A stretch of 64,000 nt of DNA, taken from positions 108,189 to 172,188 of IMG/VR virus record IMGVR_UViG_3300030685_000016; one strand, 5' to 3'. Both the position numbers and the translations under genes were made by a program. The notes below the pieces were generated by a model. The model was given only the letters and a program-made list of their open reading frames with translations. It had not been told where the DNA came from and made no database searches. The first letter of the stretch is position 1; every line of letters begins with the position of its first letter. The DNA is from a virus. This document shows, one piece after another, positions 5,753 to 13,068 of the stretch.

Positions 5753-6013
5753 ATGAGATATGAAATAGACAAAACAAAAAAAGAGATAACTCTTTTAGAA
5801 CCAACACTTTTAAAGGATTTGTTTGAAGAATTGGGAGGATTAGATCTATCAGAAGAGTGGATAATAAAAGGAAAAACTGATTTTAATATTGCTCCTCTTT
5901 ATCCAATATATCCTACTTTTCCTCAGTTTCCCCAACCAGTTATTCCACAACAACCTGTTTACCCTTGGTGGGATCAACCTTATTACACTGTTAATTGCAC
6001 AGTAAAGCAATAA
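5753..6013 (+). CDS. hypothetical protein with Pro/Tyr-rich tail (86 aa)
   Basis: The first 45 residues form a small charged domain (KDLFEELGGLDLSEEW). The rest is a low-complexity tail rich in Pro, Gln, Tyr and Trp (YPTFPQFPQP and similar). Such tails are usually disordered and may bind partner proteins. First gene after the terminator; no family recognised. Confidence 0.65.
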   Translation: MRYEIDKTKKEITLLEPTLLKDLFEELGGLDLSEEWIIKGKTDFNIAPLYPIYPTFPQFPQPVIPQQPVYPWWDQPYYTVNCTVKQ

Positions 6014-6042
6014 TTATTATTAATCTTAAAGTCACTTACAAA

Positions 6043-6447
6043 ATGAGCGCAGAAAAAGTTACATCGAAAGACAAAGCAAAGGAAAAACGTTATCCCCCAG
6101 TGGATACAGCAAATGATTCCCAAATGGTTAGTGAAGGATTACGTCCTCCATTATTTATCCAGGATCCGGAATGGCATAGACAGACTGGCCCAGAAAGAAT
6201 TGCCTTAGGAAGGATGAAAAAGATTAAGGGTTTAAGGCCCTCAGCTCCTCCTACTTTTAGAAGGATTACTCCTCATCGGATTACTGTTCACTTGAAAAAT
6301 TTGAAACAGCAACCAGATTTCAAAACTACTTATTCTGATACTATATATCAGGATGAAATTGGTAGTTATTTAGATCTGTTCTTTTCACATATGAAAGAAG
6401 AGATCAAGGTTGTTTACTTTAATGGTAAGAAGATCCGTGAAAATTAA
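6043..6447 (+). CDS. hypothetical basic protein (134 aa)
   Basis: A basic protein with Pro-rich segments (RPPLFIQDPEWHRQTGPERIALGR among its parts) and no known motif. I start it at the ATG in AAAATGAGCGC; the frame extends a little upstream only through a TTG. Its end overlaps the next gene by 26 bases. Confidence 0.65.
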   Translation: MSAEKVTSKDKAKEKRYPPVDTANDSQMVSEGLRPPLFIQDPEWHRQTGPERIALGRMKKIKGLRPSAPPTFRRITPHRITVHLKNLKQQPDFKTTYSDTIYQDEIGSYLDLFFSHMKEEIKVVYFNGKKIREN

Positions 6448-6853
6448 ACCAAATAAACTAATAACTAAATACAAGGTATTAGTTTTTAGTAATAAGAAAA
6501 GAGAATTAAATTCTCGCACACAACATGTTAAGGATACAGTTAGATTTGTAAAAACTAATCTAAATGTAAGTTCTTCAATAATGTTTGATAAACATGCCGA
6601 CAAATGTTTATTTCGTAATCTTATAGATGATATAGAATTTACTCTAGAAGATAACAGATTAATTGCTGTCGGTAAAGTTCCAATTGATGTACCTATCTCA
6701 ATTTCTGTAAAACAGGAAATACTACGTCATGTTAATAGAGTTCTTAAATCTAGAGAGTTACAATTTAAGAATAAATACGAAACTCAAGTTTCAAAATTAA
6801 TTAATAATTTAAATGATACAGTGGATCAATCAACTTCGGTGTTGGTGGAGTAA
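6422..6853 (+). CDS. hypothetical basic protein (143 aa)
   Basis: A Lys/Arg-rich protein with a short beta-prone centre and a helical C-terminus. The ATG at 6422 is the first that does not extend far into the previous gene; another ATG lies 12 bases upstream. No family recognised. It overlaps both neighbours, as is typical for this compact region. Confidence 0.6.
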   Translation: MVRRSVKIKPNKLITKYKVLVFSNKKRELNSRTQHVKDTVRFVKTNLNVSSSIMFDKHADKCLFRNLIDDIEFTLEDNRLIAVGKVPIDVPISISVKQEILRHVNRVLKSRELQFKNKYETQVSKLINNLNDTVDQSTSVLVE

Positions 6854-6956
6854 ACAGTTTTTTGATATTCATAAATCAATGGATGATATAAAAGGAATTC
6901 CTGATCATTTTAATGAATATAAATGTCAAAGATGTGGTAAAATTTTTAAGTTATGA
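6813..6956 (+). CDS. small zinc-ribbon-tail protein (47 aa)
   Basis: The frame begins MIQWINQLRCWW and ends KCQRCGKIFKL, the half zinc-ribbon ending of a small protein type frequent in Bacteroidota phages (hydrophobic start, GIPDHFNEY middle, CxRCGK end). It overlaps the previous gene by 41 bases and ends in an ATGA overlap with the next. It could instead start at 6879, giving only 25 residues. Confidence 0.5.
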   Translation: MIQWINQLRCWWSKQFFDIHKSMDDIKGIPDHFNEYKCQRCGKIFKL

Positions 6957-7195
6957 CTTATAAAATAGGTAATAAATTTAAAATTATTGATAAGGATGTA
7001 AAAGAAGAAGTTTATATTTTATGTAAACCCAATAGATTTGAATTATGTCTTATTAATATTGAAACTGGACTGCGATGGGATGCCTCCGTTGGATATGAAG
7101 ATAGTCAGTTTCTTATTCCGGAAAATATAATAGAAATGTTATTTAATTTTCAAAATAAAGAAAAATGGAAAGAAGTTTTTACTTTAATACAATAA
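6953..7195 (+). CDS. hypothetical protein (80 aa)
   Basis: A small protein beginning with a KIGNKFKIID beta segment, suggestive of a KOW- or SH3-like barrel, followed by YILCKPNRFELCLINIETG. The assignment to a barrel is only an impression from the strand pattern. Coupled to the previous gene by ATGA. Function unknown. Confidence 0.65.
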   Translation: MTYKIGNKFKIIDKDVKEEVYILCKPNRFELCLINIETGLRWDASVGYEDSQFLIPENIIEMLFNFQNKEKWKEVFTLIQ

Positions 7196-7199
7196 TAAA

Positions 7200-7580
7200 A
7201 TGAAAGAATTGTTAAAATTAGAAGATGTGGGATCAAAAGTCCTTGTGGAGTATTATCGGGAAAAAGAAAAACATGTTCCTGTTTTGATACAAATTGAAGA
7301 TGATGTTTATGAAAGAAATTCCATAGTGATTAAAGGTAAACCAATTGGAGTTGTTATTGCAATTGCTCCAGGTGTTATTGGTTGGTCATTATGTAATAAT
7401 GATGATGTATTTTCAAAAGAAAAAGCAATTGACTTAGCATTAAGTCGTGCTTTTCTTGCAGAAAATATGAACCATGAAGTTCGTAATAAGTTTTATGCAA
7501 AAATACCGAGATCTTTAGATAAACTGTTTGCAAAAATGGATGAAAGATCTCAATTATACTTTAATGATGATACTGATTAA
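7200..7580 (+). CDS. conserved phage hypothetical protein (126 aa)
   Basis: The middle (GVVIAIAPGVIGWSLC, then KAIDLALSRA) and the end (FYAKIPRSLDKLFAKMDERS) resemble a family of unknown function from gut Bacteroidota phages and mobile elements. A strong terminator hairpin begins 15 bases after its TAA, so it may be the last gene of a transcript. Confidence 0.7.
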   Translation: MKELLKLEDVGSKVLVEYYREKEKHVPVLIQIEDDVYERNSIVIKGKPIGVVIAIAPGVIGWSLCNNDDVFSKEKAIDLALSRAFLAENMNHEVRNKFYAKIPRSLDKLFAKMDERSQLYFNDDTD

Positions 7581-7884
7581 GGATCATGATTTTGAAATGG
7601 AGCAGGTAAAATCTGCTCCATTTTTTGATTTAAGCATATTGTCTCCAGTAAATGAGGGGAAGGAAAATGAAAGATATGAAATGAAATTAGTTGGATATGG
7701 AATGACTTTTGAACATTGTATGAAGACTATGGTTATTCATCGTCTCTCACAATTAGAAGAAGTTTTTACTGTTTCAGAATATGTTCAAAGATATGCTGAA
7801 GAGGTTAAGAAATTTGCATCAAATATGAAAATTACTTCTATTCAGAAAGCAACTGTAAAGGAGGAAAATGATGGAGATAATTGA
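7564..7884 (+). CDS. hypothetical protein (106 aa), start uncertain
   Basis: The C-terminal two thirds look like a folded helical domain with no known motif. Two candidate starts, 7564 and 7597, lie before or on a rho-independent terminator hairpin that falls inside the frame; a later in-frame ATG lies near 7681. The gene ends at TGA with a backup TAA four codons on, overlapping the next gene by 17 bases. Confidence 0.55.
   Translation: MMILIKDHDFEMEQVKSAPFFDLSILSPVNEGKENERYEMKLVGYGMTFEHCMKTMVIHRLSQLEEVFTVSEYVQRYAEEVKKFASNMKITSIQKATVKEENDGDN
7595..7626 (+). terminator. intragenic rho-independent terminator-like hairpin
   Basis: ATGGAGCAG (7597-7605) pairs perfectly with CTGCTCCAT (7613-7621) across a 7-base loop, with two further A-T pairs outward, and is followed by six T. 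It sits 15 bases after the stop of the gene at 7200 and inside the 5' part of the next reading frame, so it may end transcription or attenuate it. Confidence 0.65.
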
Positions 7885-8242
7885 GAAAGATTTTAAAATT
7901 ACACATAATGGATATTGTTTTGTTCTTCATTTATTAAAATCTAAAAAAGAATTAAAAGAATCCCAAGAATCTCCTGAGTTGAAAGATTTAGAAGATAAAG
8001 AAGAGAAAGAAGATAAGTTTAAAATTGGTGGGTATTATAGTTTTATAGATCATGCTTTTAGTGGTGCAAATGATTTTAGAAATGGGAAAAAATATCCTTT
8101 TTCTGAGTCAAAAACTGAGTTAAAAATCCAGATTCAGAAGTATAAATTAATTACTAATGAGTTTAATAGATATTTATCGGTAATGAATTTACCTATTACT
8201 TTATTAGCAAAAAAGGTGTTAAATGGAATACGGAATATTTAA
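7868..8242 (+). CDS. hypothetical protein (124 aa)
   Basis: A protein with a highly charged central stretch (KDLEDKEEKEDKFK) between two ordered halves; no family recognised. It is preceded by AAAGGAGG at 7857-7864, an unusually good Shine-Dalgarno sequence for this genome. The spacing favours the second ATG, at 7871. It overlaps both neighbours. Confidence 0.65.
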   Translation: MMEIIEKDFKITHNGYCFVLHLLKSKKELKESQESPELKDLEDKEEKEDKFKIGGYYSFIDHAFSGANDFRNGKKYPFSESKTELKIQIQKYKLITNEFNRYLSVMNLPITLLAKKVLNGIRNI

Positions 8243-8492
8243 TATAGGAATAAAGGATGGAATTCTTATAGTTAAATGTAAAAAACATTCTGTAACTTTA
8301 CAGGATGTTAAAGAAATTAGAGATCAAATGCAAGAATCTACTGGCTTAGTTTATGACTATGTTATCTGGGATTCTTTACTTGGTTATTACAATGGATATG
8401 ATTTTAATTTAAAGAATTATATCTTTTGTGGAAGTTTAAATGAGTCTTATAATATTAACAAAGTTAAAGCTTATATTAAAAATGATGACTAA
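8223..8492 (+). CDS. hypothetical protein (89 aa)
   Basis: A small soluble protein with strand-rich ends and a YDYVIWDSLLGYYNGYDF aromatic centre. No motif recognised. It overlaps the previous gene by 20 bases and the following exonuclease gene by 11. Confidence 0.6.
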   Translation: MEYGIFNIGIKDGILIVKCKKHSVTLQDVKEIRDQMQESTGLVYDYVIWDSLLGYYNGYDFNLKNYIFCGSLNESYNINKVKAYIKNDD

Positions 8493-9042
8493 AATATTTT
8501 TTGATACAGAATTTACAGGGTTAAAACAAGATGCTGATCTTATTTCTATAGGTTTGGTATCTGAGTGTGGAAAAACATTCTATGCAGAGTTTACTGATTA
8601 TAATTTTGTAAAATGTGATGATTGGATTTTTGAAAATATTATTAAAAAATTAGTTTTTAATGATTATCCAAAATCTGGAATTATTATATCAAATGATCCC
8701 GCTGTATTTAGAATGAAGGCTAATTCTCTATCTATTAAAGAGCAATTAGAAAAATGGTTTTCTCAGTTTGATAAAGTAGAAATTTGGAGTGATTGTTTAG
8801 CATATGATTGGGTATTATTTTGTGGATTATTTGGGCATGCTTTTAATATTCCTAAAAATATTTACTACATTCCATTTGATATTTGTACTTTATTTAAAAT
8901 TAAAGGTATTGATCCTGATATAAATAGAGAAGAATATGCTGATATGAATTCAGAAATATTAAAACATAATGCTTTATGGGATGCACAAGTGATTAAAAAA
9001 TGTTATAATAAATTAATGTCTAATGAAATGGTTTGTGAGTGA
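8482..9042 (+). CDS. DEDD-type 3'-5' exoribonuclease-like protein
   Basis: The N-terminus KIFFDTEFTGL carries the DxE of exonuclease motif I, a mid-chain SDCLAYDW segment fits motif II, and HNALWDAQVI near the C-terminus supplies the HxxxxD of motif III. This matches the Rv2179c-like 3'-5' exoribonuclease family of the RNase H fold, whose members are about 170-200 residues. It probably trims RNA or DNA 3' ends. Two ATG codons in tandem open the gene. It ends at TGA and overlaps the phosphoesterase gene by 20 bases. Confidence 0.8.
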   Translation: MMTKIFFDTEFTGLKQDADLISIGLVSECGKTFYAEFTDYNFVKCDDWIFENIIKKLVFNDYPKSGIIISNDPAVFRMKANSLSIKEQLEKWFSQFDKVEIWSDCLAYDWVLFCGLFGHAFNIPKNIYYIPFDICTLFKIKGIDPDINREEYADMNSEILKHNALWDAQVIKKCYNKLMSNEMVCE

Positions 9043-9682
9043 TCCACATTACGGGCATGTAAATTTGTGTTCTGCTACATCAGTATGGCAAGACCAGGAT
9101 AGATGTAGGAAATTTAAGTCACTTGAAACAATGAATGATTGGATTGTTAATAGAATTAATTCTGTTGTTAAACAAGATGATGAACTTTATTGTTTAGGTG
9201 ATTGGTCTTTTGGAGGTATTGAAAATATTTGGAATTTTAGGAACAGAATTATTTGTAGAACAGTTTATGAAATTTTAGGAAATCATGACGATCATATTAG
9301 AAATGATAGACAACTTCCTAATTGTAAATTTGATGATTGTTTTCCAGGTGAAGATTCTTTCTTTGACAATTTTAATTTAAATGCTCAAGAGATATTTACA
9401 TCTGTTCAATCTTTATTAGAATTAGTTGTTGATAAACAACTAATAATTCTATTTCATCATCCAATAGATCATTGGAGAGATGCGGAAAAAGGATCTATTA
9501 TGTTACATGGTCATTTGCACGGTAAATTAAATAACTGTGAAACTAATCTGAAATATAGAAGAAAGGATGTTGGCATTGATTGTGGAGGTCCATTTTCTCT
9601 TGATGAGATTTTAGAAGAAATGAATAAACGTGAAACTTATAAAAGATCAAATGATGAACTTATTAGTATTAACCAATCATGA
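9023..9682 (+). CDS. calcineurin-like metallophosphoesterase
   Basis: The dimetal motifs appear in order: SDPHYGH (D-x-H) at the N-terminus, GDWSFGG, GNHDDH, FHHP and HGHLHG near residue 165-172. The size, 219 residues, fits small phage phosphoesterases. The substrate is not indicated; related enzymes cleave nucleic acid ends or nucleotides. It sits directly after an exonuclease and before RNase H, suggesting a nucleic-acid turnover group. Ends in TGA with a backup TAA six codons on. Confidence 0.85.
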   Translation: MKWFVSDPHYGHVNLCSATSVWQDQDRCRKFKSLETMNDWIVNRINSVVKQDDELYCLGDWSFGGIENIWNFRNRIICRTVYEILGNHDDHIRNDRQLPNCKFDDCFPGEDSFFDNFNLNAQEIFTSVQSLLELVVDKQLIILFHHPIDHWRDAEKGSIMLHGHLHGKLNNCETNLKYRRKDVGIDCGGPFSLDEILEEMNKRETYKRSNDELISINQS

Positions 9683-9689
9683 TTTAAGA

Positions 9690-9902
9690 ATGGGCTATAA
9701 AAATACTCCTGATTGTGATGTAGAACTAAATCATATTCGTTATAATTGTACATCTCTTATTAAAGAAGCAGAAGTTGTCTTATTTGTTGGTAAAAAAAGA
9801 ATAAAAGTTTTAAAAAATAATTTAGGACATCGTGATATAGTATTTCCATTTGGTTGGGAATCTAATGATATTATTGAGTTTTGTAAATTTAAAAATGAGT
9901 AA
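9690..9902 (+). CDS. hypothetical protein (70 aa)
   Basis: A short protein starting MGYKNTPDCDVELNH and ending IVFPFGWESNDIIEF. I use the first ATG after the phosphoesterase stop. No motif recognised. It overlaps the RNase H gene by eight bases. Confidence 0.6.
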   Translation: MGYKNTPDCDVELNHIRYNCTSLIKEAEVVLFVGKKRIKVLKNNLGHRDIVFPFGWESNDIIEFCKFKNE

Positions 9903-10314
9903 AGATATTTCTATATACTGCGATGGTGCCTATTCTTCCTTACGTGATAAGGGAGGATGGGCATTTGTTGTTTTAGAAAATGGGATTAAGATTTATTCTA
10001 AATTTTATTTCAAAAATAATACAACTAATAATAGAATGGAGATACAAAGTTGTATTGAGGCCTGTAGCTGGGCAATTCAACAATCCTATTCTGAAATTAC
10101 AATCTATTCTGATTCTATGTACTTGATAGGGACAATGACTAAAGGATGGAAAAAGAATAAGAATCATGATCTTTGGATTTTAATGGACCAGATAAGTAAG
10201 AAATTAAAAATTAACTTTGAACATGTTAAAGGTCATGCAGGAAACGTTTATAATGAATTATGTGATGCACTTGCAAATCAAGGAAGTCATTTAGAAATTG
10301 ATGAAAATGGGTAA
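9895..10314 (+). CDS. rnhA: ribonuclease HI
   Basis: The protein has the RNase H fold signature: SIYCDGAY with the first Asp, NNRMEIQSCIEA with the catalytic Glu, YSDSMYLIGTM with the second Asp, and VKGHAG followed by NELCDALA with the His and last Asp. Length, 139 residues, is normal for a stand-alone type I enzyme. It removes RNA primers and resolves RNA-DNA hybrids during phage replication. The ATG chosen lies 45 bases after the first possible start and gives a normal N-terminus. Confidence 0.9.
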   Translation: MSKDISIYCDGAYSSLRDKGGWAFVVLENGIKIYSKFYFKNNTTNNRMEIQSCIEACSWAIQQSYSEITIYSDSMYLIGTMTKGWKKNKNHDLWILMDQISKKLKINFEHVKGHAGNVYNELCDALANQGSHLEIDENG

Positions 10315-10570
10315 ATTAGGACAAGGGCCTGCATATCCTATACAAACTAGGATTTATAAAGGTGGTCAAACAGAATTAGGAGAAATTGATGACACTTATT
10401 ATGGTATGTCTATTCGATTACAATTAGCAGGAATGGCAATGCAAGGAATACTGTCTAATCCAAATACTGTATGTGATACTGAAGAAGAATTAGATGAACT
10501 TTTTAATGCCTTTGCTATACTTTCTTTTAAAGCAGCGGATTTATTATTAAAAAAAGAATTTGATGAATAA
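10301..10570 (+). CDS. conserved phage hypothetical protein (89 aa)
   Basis: The middle GMSIRLQLAGMAMQGILSNP resembles a motif (GMSLRDYFAAKAMQG) in many small phage and prophage proteins of unknown function. The C-terminal half is helical and acidic. ATG codons at 10301 and 10307 both fit. Overlaps RNase H at its start and the next gene at its end. Confidence 0.65.
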   Translation: MKMGKLGQGPAYPIQTRIYKGGQTELGEIDDTYYGMSIRLQLAGMAMQGILSNPNTVCDTEEELDELFNAFAILSFKAADLLLKKEFDE

Positions 10571-10952
10571 ATTAAGATGTTATTATGCACATACAATGTT
10601 GTCTTATGGTTCAACTATTGAAGCACAAGATGTTGCATTGTTAGAATTTTTAGGGTTTGAGGTTGTTAATCCAAATAGCCAAGAAATTGAAGCTGGCGTT
10701 CAAACATATATTTTAGAACGTGGTAAAGAAAACTGCATGGATTTTTTTAAAGAAATCATAGATTATTGTGATTTGATTGCGTTTAGAGGTATGCCTAATG
10801 GAGAAATCTTAAGCGGTGTAGCTTTTGAAGTTAATTACGCTCAAAGTATTGGGCGACCAGTAATTGAGTTACCTTGTAATGTTAAGAGGCGTAGTTTAGA
10901 CTATTTAGCTACAAAACAAATATTAATAGAATTGGGACATTATAAAGTATGA
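10563..10952 (+). CDS. nucleoside 2-deoxyribosyltransferase-like protein
   Basis: The order AHTMLSYGS, LEFLGFEVVNPNS, a CDLIAFRGMPNG block and GVAFEVNYAQSIGRPVIEL follows the nucleoside deoxyribosyltransferase and related Rossmann-like nucleotide-binding families. Enzymes of this type exchange or hydrolyse the base of deoxynucleosides. The exact activity is uncertain because the catalytic Glu cannot be assigned by eye. Ends in TGA within an ATGA overlap. Confidence 0.65.
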   Translation: MNKLRCYYAHTMLSYGSTIEAQDVALLEFLGFEVVNPNSQEIEAGVQTYILERGKENCMDFFKEIIDYCDLIAFRGMPNGEILSGVAFEVNYAQSIGRPVIELPCNVKRRSLDYLATKQILIELGHYKV

Positions 10953-11221
10953 CGGGAATAGAATTAATTGCACAAGAAAGGCATGAACAAATCTATAAAC
11001 ATGGATGGCCATTAGAAAAATATTTGGAAGGTGAATTGATTAAAGGTGCATTATTTGCCATTAATCCAGATGTATTTGAATGGCCTTATTATTGGTTAGA
11101 ACATTATAGAGATAAGATTATCAATAAACCAAACCGAATTGAAAGATTGAAAATAGCTGGAGCATTTATTGCTGCAGAAATTGATAGGATTCAATACGAA
11201 GAATCAAATAATGAAATATGA
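10949..11221 (+). CDS. small phage protein related to dNTP diphosphohydrolase N-terminal domains
   Basis: The pattern ERHEQIYKHGWPLE, then GALFAI, WPYYWLEHY and RLKIAGAFIAAEIDRIQ fits a family widespread in phages (ERxxQIxxxGW ... WP ... AGALIAAEIDRL), sometimes annotated as the N-terminal domain of dATP/dGTP diphosphohydrolase. The catalytic part is not obvious, so an enzymatic role is tentative. Coupled by ATGA on both sides. Confidence 0.6.
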   Translation: MTGIELIAQERHEQIYKHGWPLEKYLEGELIKGALFAINPDVFEWPYYWLEHYRDKIINKPNRIERLKIAGAFIAAEIDRIQYEESNNEI

Positions 11222-11799
11222 TACAAAGAACAGTAGTAGAGAATAGTTCCAAGAATATGGTCATTATGGATGTATTTTCCAAATTGGCACAAGAGAGAAT
11301 CATCTTTATTGATGATGTAATTACTGAAGAATTAGCTAATGGAGTAATTGCTCAGATGTTATATCTAGATTCAGTTGATTCTAAAAAATTTATTAATATT
11401 TATATTAATAGTCCAGGTGGAACAATATTAGATGGATTAGCAATTTATGATGTTTCAAAGATTATTAAATCTCCTATAAGAACTACCTGTATAGGTGGTG
11501 CAGAAAGTATGGGAGCTATTTTAATGTTGATGGGACAGGAGAGGATTGGATTACCTCATTGTAGATTAATGTTACATGAAGCTTCTGGATATATTATAGG
11601 TAAAACTGCTTCAGTTAAAATTGATTTTGAATTACAATTATCTCTTCAGAAGGATATTTTTGACATTGTAAAAGAGCATACTACAATAACTAATATTGAT
11701 GAGGTTTTGAAATTTGATAAATGGTTTAATGCAAAGGAAGCTTTGGAATGTGGACTTTTAACAAAGATTGCATCCTATGTCGAAAAAGATAACGGATAA
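11218..11799 (+). CDS. clpP: ClpP-like serine protease
   Basis: The ClpP fold is clear: INSPGG at residues 64-68, the nucleophile region GGAESMGA with Ser97, LMLHEASG with His120, and the late FDKWFNAKEALECGLLTKI segment that supplies the Asp. Length, 193 residues, equals cellular ClpP. Such proteases form tetradecamers and work with an AAA+ unfoldase. Whether this one works with a host Clp ATPase, or as a prohead-type protease, is not shown; its position among replication genes argues against a head-maturation role. Ends in a short overlap with the next gene. Confidence 0.88.
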   Translation: MIQRTVVENSSKNMVIMDVFSKLAQERIIFIDDVITEELANGVIAQMLYLDSVDSKKFINIYINSPGGTILDGLAIYDVSKIIKSPIRTTCIGGAESMGAILMLMGQERIGLPHCRLMLHEASGYIIGKTASVKIDFELQLSLQKDIFDIVKEHTTITNIDEVLKFDKWFNAKEALECGLLTKIASYVEKDNG

Positions 11800-12106
11800 T
11801 CCTATTGTTTATATTAAAAACAAAAGGACTGTATTTATTGAAGATACATTTATCTATGAAGTAACCATATGTGCATATTTTCCTAATTATTTTTCAGTAG
11901 TTAATACAACATATTTTTCCTGTAAACATGAGATCCCATTTATTGTGGAATCATTTTGGAAAAATCCACATACTGAAATTTGTTGTGAATTATATGCAGC
12001 ACCATTAAATTGGTTATTAGATAACGGGTTTACTGTTTATATTAAACCTGAGAAGAAACGAATAACAAAAAAGAATAATGACGAATCGAAAACTATCATT
12101 ACTTAG
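11777..12106 (+). CDS. hypothetical protein (109 aa)
   Basis: A protein rich in aromatic beta-prone segments with four Cys and no recognised motif. I start it at ATG 11777 within the ClpP end; the frame also opens at a TTG nine bases earlier. It ends at TAG and overlaps the ferritin gene by 29 bases. Confidence 0.6.
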   Translation: MSKKITDNPIVYIKNKRTVFIEDTFIYEVTICAYFPNYFSVVNTTYFSCKHEIPFIVESFWKNPHTEICCELYAAPLNWLLDNGFTVYIKPEKKRITKKNNDESKTIIT

Positions 12107-12587
12107 TACTGAGTTAAAGGATTTGTTAGTTAAACAAATAGCACATGAATTAAAGAATCATAATCTATATTTAAGTATAGCAAACTTCTTTAGTGTTGAG
12201 GCTATTTCAGATCTGCAGACATATTATGAGAAAAGAGCGCATGAAGAATGGAATCATCATAAATGGATTATGGACTATCTTTCTGATGCTGATGTAAAAT
12301 TTGTTTACCCAGCTGTGGAAATAAATACTGAGACATTTGATTCAAGTTACACTGCTCCTTTTACTGCGACAGTTGATAGAGAAATTCAAACAACTCAATT
12401 GATTTATGCAATTTATGAACAAGCTGTATCTGAAAAAGATTTTATGACTGCTAGTTGGTTATACGATAAATTAATCAAAGAACAGATTGAGGAAGAAAAT
12501 GTTTCCCGTATGGCAAGAACTATTATGGAGGAGCCAGGAGATATATTTATAAAAGCAGAACAAGTACTTGATTTATTAGAAAACTAA
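12078..12587 (+). CDS. ferritin-like iron storage protein
   Basis: The protein has 169 residues, as in bacterial non-heme ferritins, and all ferroxidase ligands can be placed: Glu24 in HELKNHNLYL, Glu57 and His60 in HEEWNHH, Glu102 in REIQTTQLI, and Gln136 and Glu residues in KEQIEEE. Ferritins oxidise Fe(II) and store Fe(III) in a 24-subunit shell. A phage copy could limit oxidative damage or tie up iron during infection, but that is inference. Its position between small uncharacterised genes gives no further clue. Confidence 0.85.
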   Translation: MTNRKLSLLSTELKDLLVKQIAHELKNHNLYLSIANFFSVEAISDLQTYYEKRAHEEWNHHKWIMDYLSDADVKFVYPAVEINTETFDSSYTAPFTATVDREIQTTQLIYAIYEQAVSEKDFMTASWLYDKLIKEQIEEENVSRMARTIMEEPGDIFIKAEQVLDLLEN

Positions 12588-12769
12588 TGTATTTAATTAA
12601 AACTCCAGAAGGAGAACTTGATGACGTTGTTCCTTTTACTTTAGAAGAAGTAACTGCTTTTGAAAAATCCCATCCCGGATGGACAGTTGAGGAATTTGAT
12701 GAAGAGGATTTTATAGATGAGAATATGTTAACAGATGAATATGGAAGTGCTGATGCCCTCCCATGGTAG
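12587..12769 (+). CDS. small acidic protein (60 aa)
   Basis: A strongly acidic protein (for example EEFDEEDFIDENML) starting at an ATG that overlaps the ferritin stop (TAATG) and ending at TAG inside the next gene's start region. No family recognised. Confidence 0.65.
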   Translation: MYLIKTPEGELDDVVPFTLEEVTAFEKSHPGWTVEEFDEEDFIDENMLTDEYGSADALPW

Positions 12770-13065
12770 AACGAATAGAAGAAGTACAATTAGTAGCATG
12801 TAGGGAATCTAATTACACAATGTATGTTTTTAAAAAAATAAATTCATCAGAATTTATAATGTGTACTAGATTACCTAATTGGCAAGTTCCAGATATAAAA
12901 ATGCTTGATGTAGGATTTTTACAATATCATATTGTAAAAGCTGGAGATGTATATTTTGATCCGAAACTTGAAACAACTACTAAATATAATTATTCTAATG
13001 TTTATTTTATAAATTTTATATTAAAAACAGAGGTTTTACAAACAAATAACGAAATAATATTATAA
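12763..13065 (+). CDS. conserved phage hypothetical protein (100 aa)
   Basis: MYVFKKINSSEFIMCTRLPNW, seen here as a beta segment plus CTRLPNW, then DVGFLQYHIVKAGD and YNYSNVYFINF, is a pattern I recall from a small protein family present in many gut Bacteroidota phages. Function unknown. It overlaps the previous gene by seven bases. Confidence 0.7.
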   Translation: MVERIEEVQLVACRESNYTMYVFKKINSSEFIMCTRLPNWQVPDIKMLDVGFLQYHIVKAGDVYFDPKLETTTKYNYSNVYFINFILKTEVLQTNNEIIL

Positions 13066-13068
13066 GAT

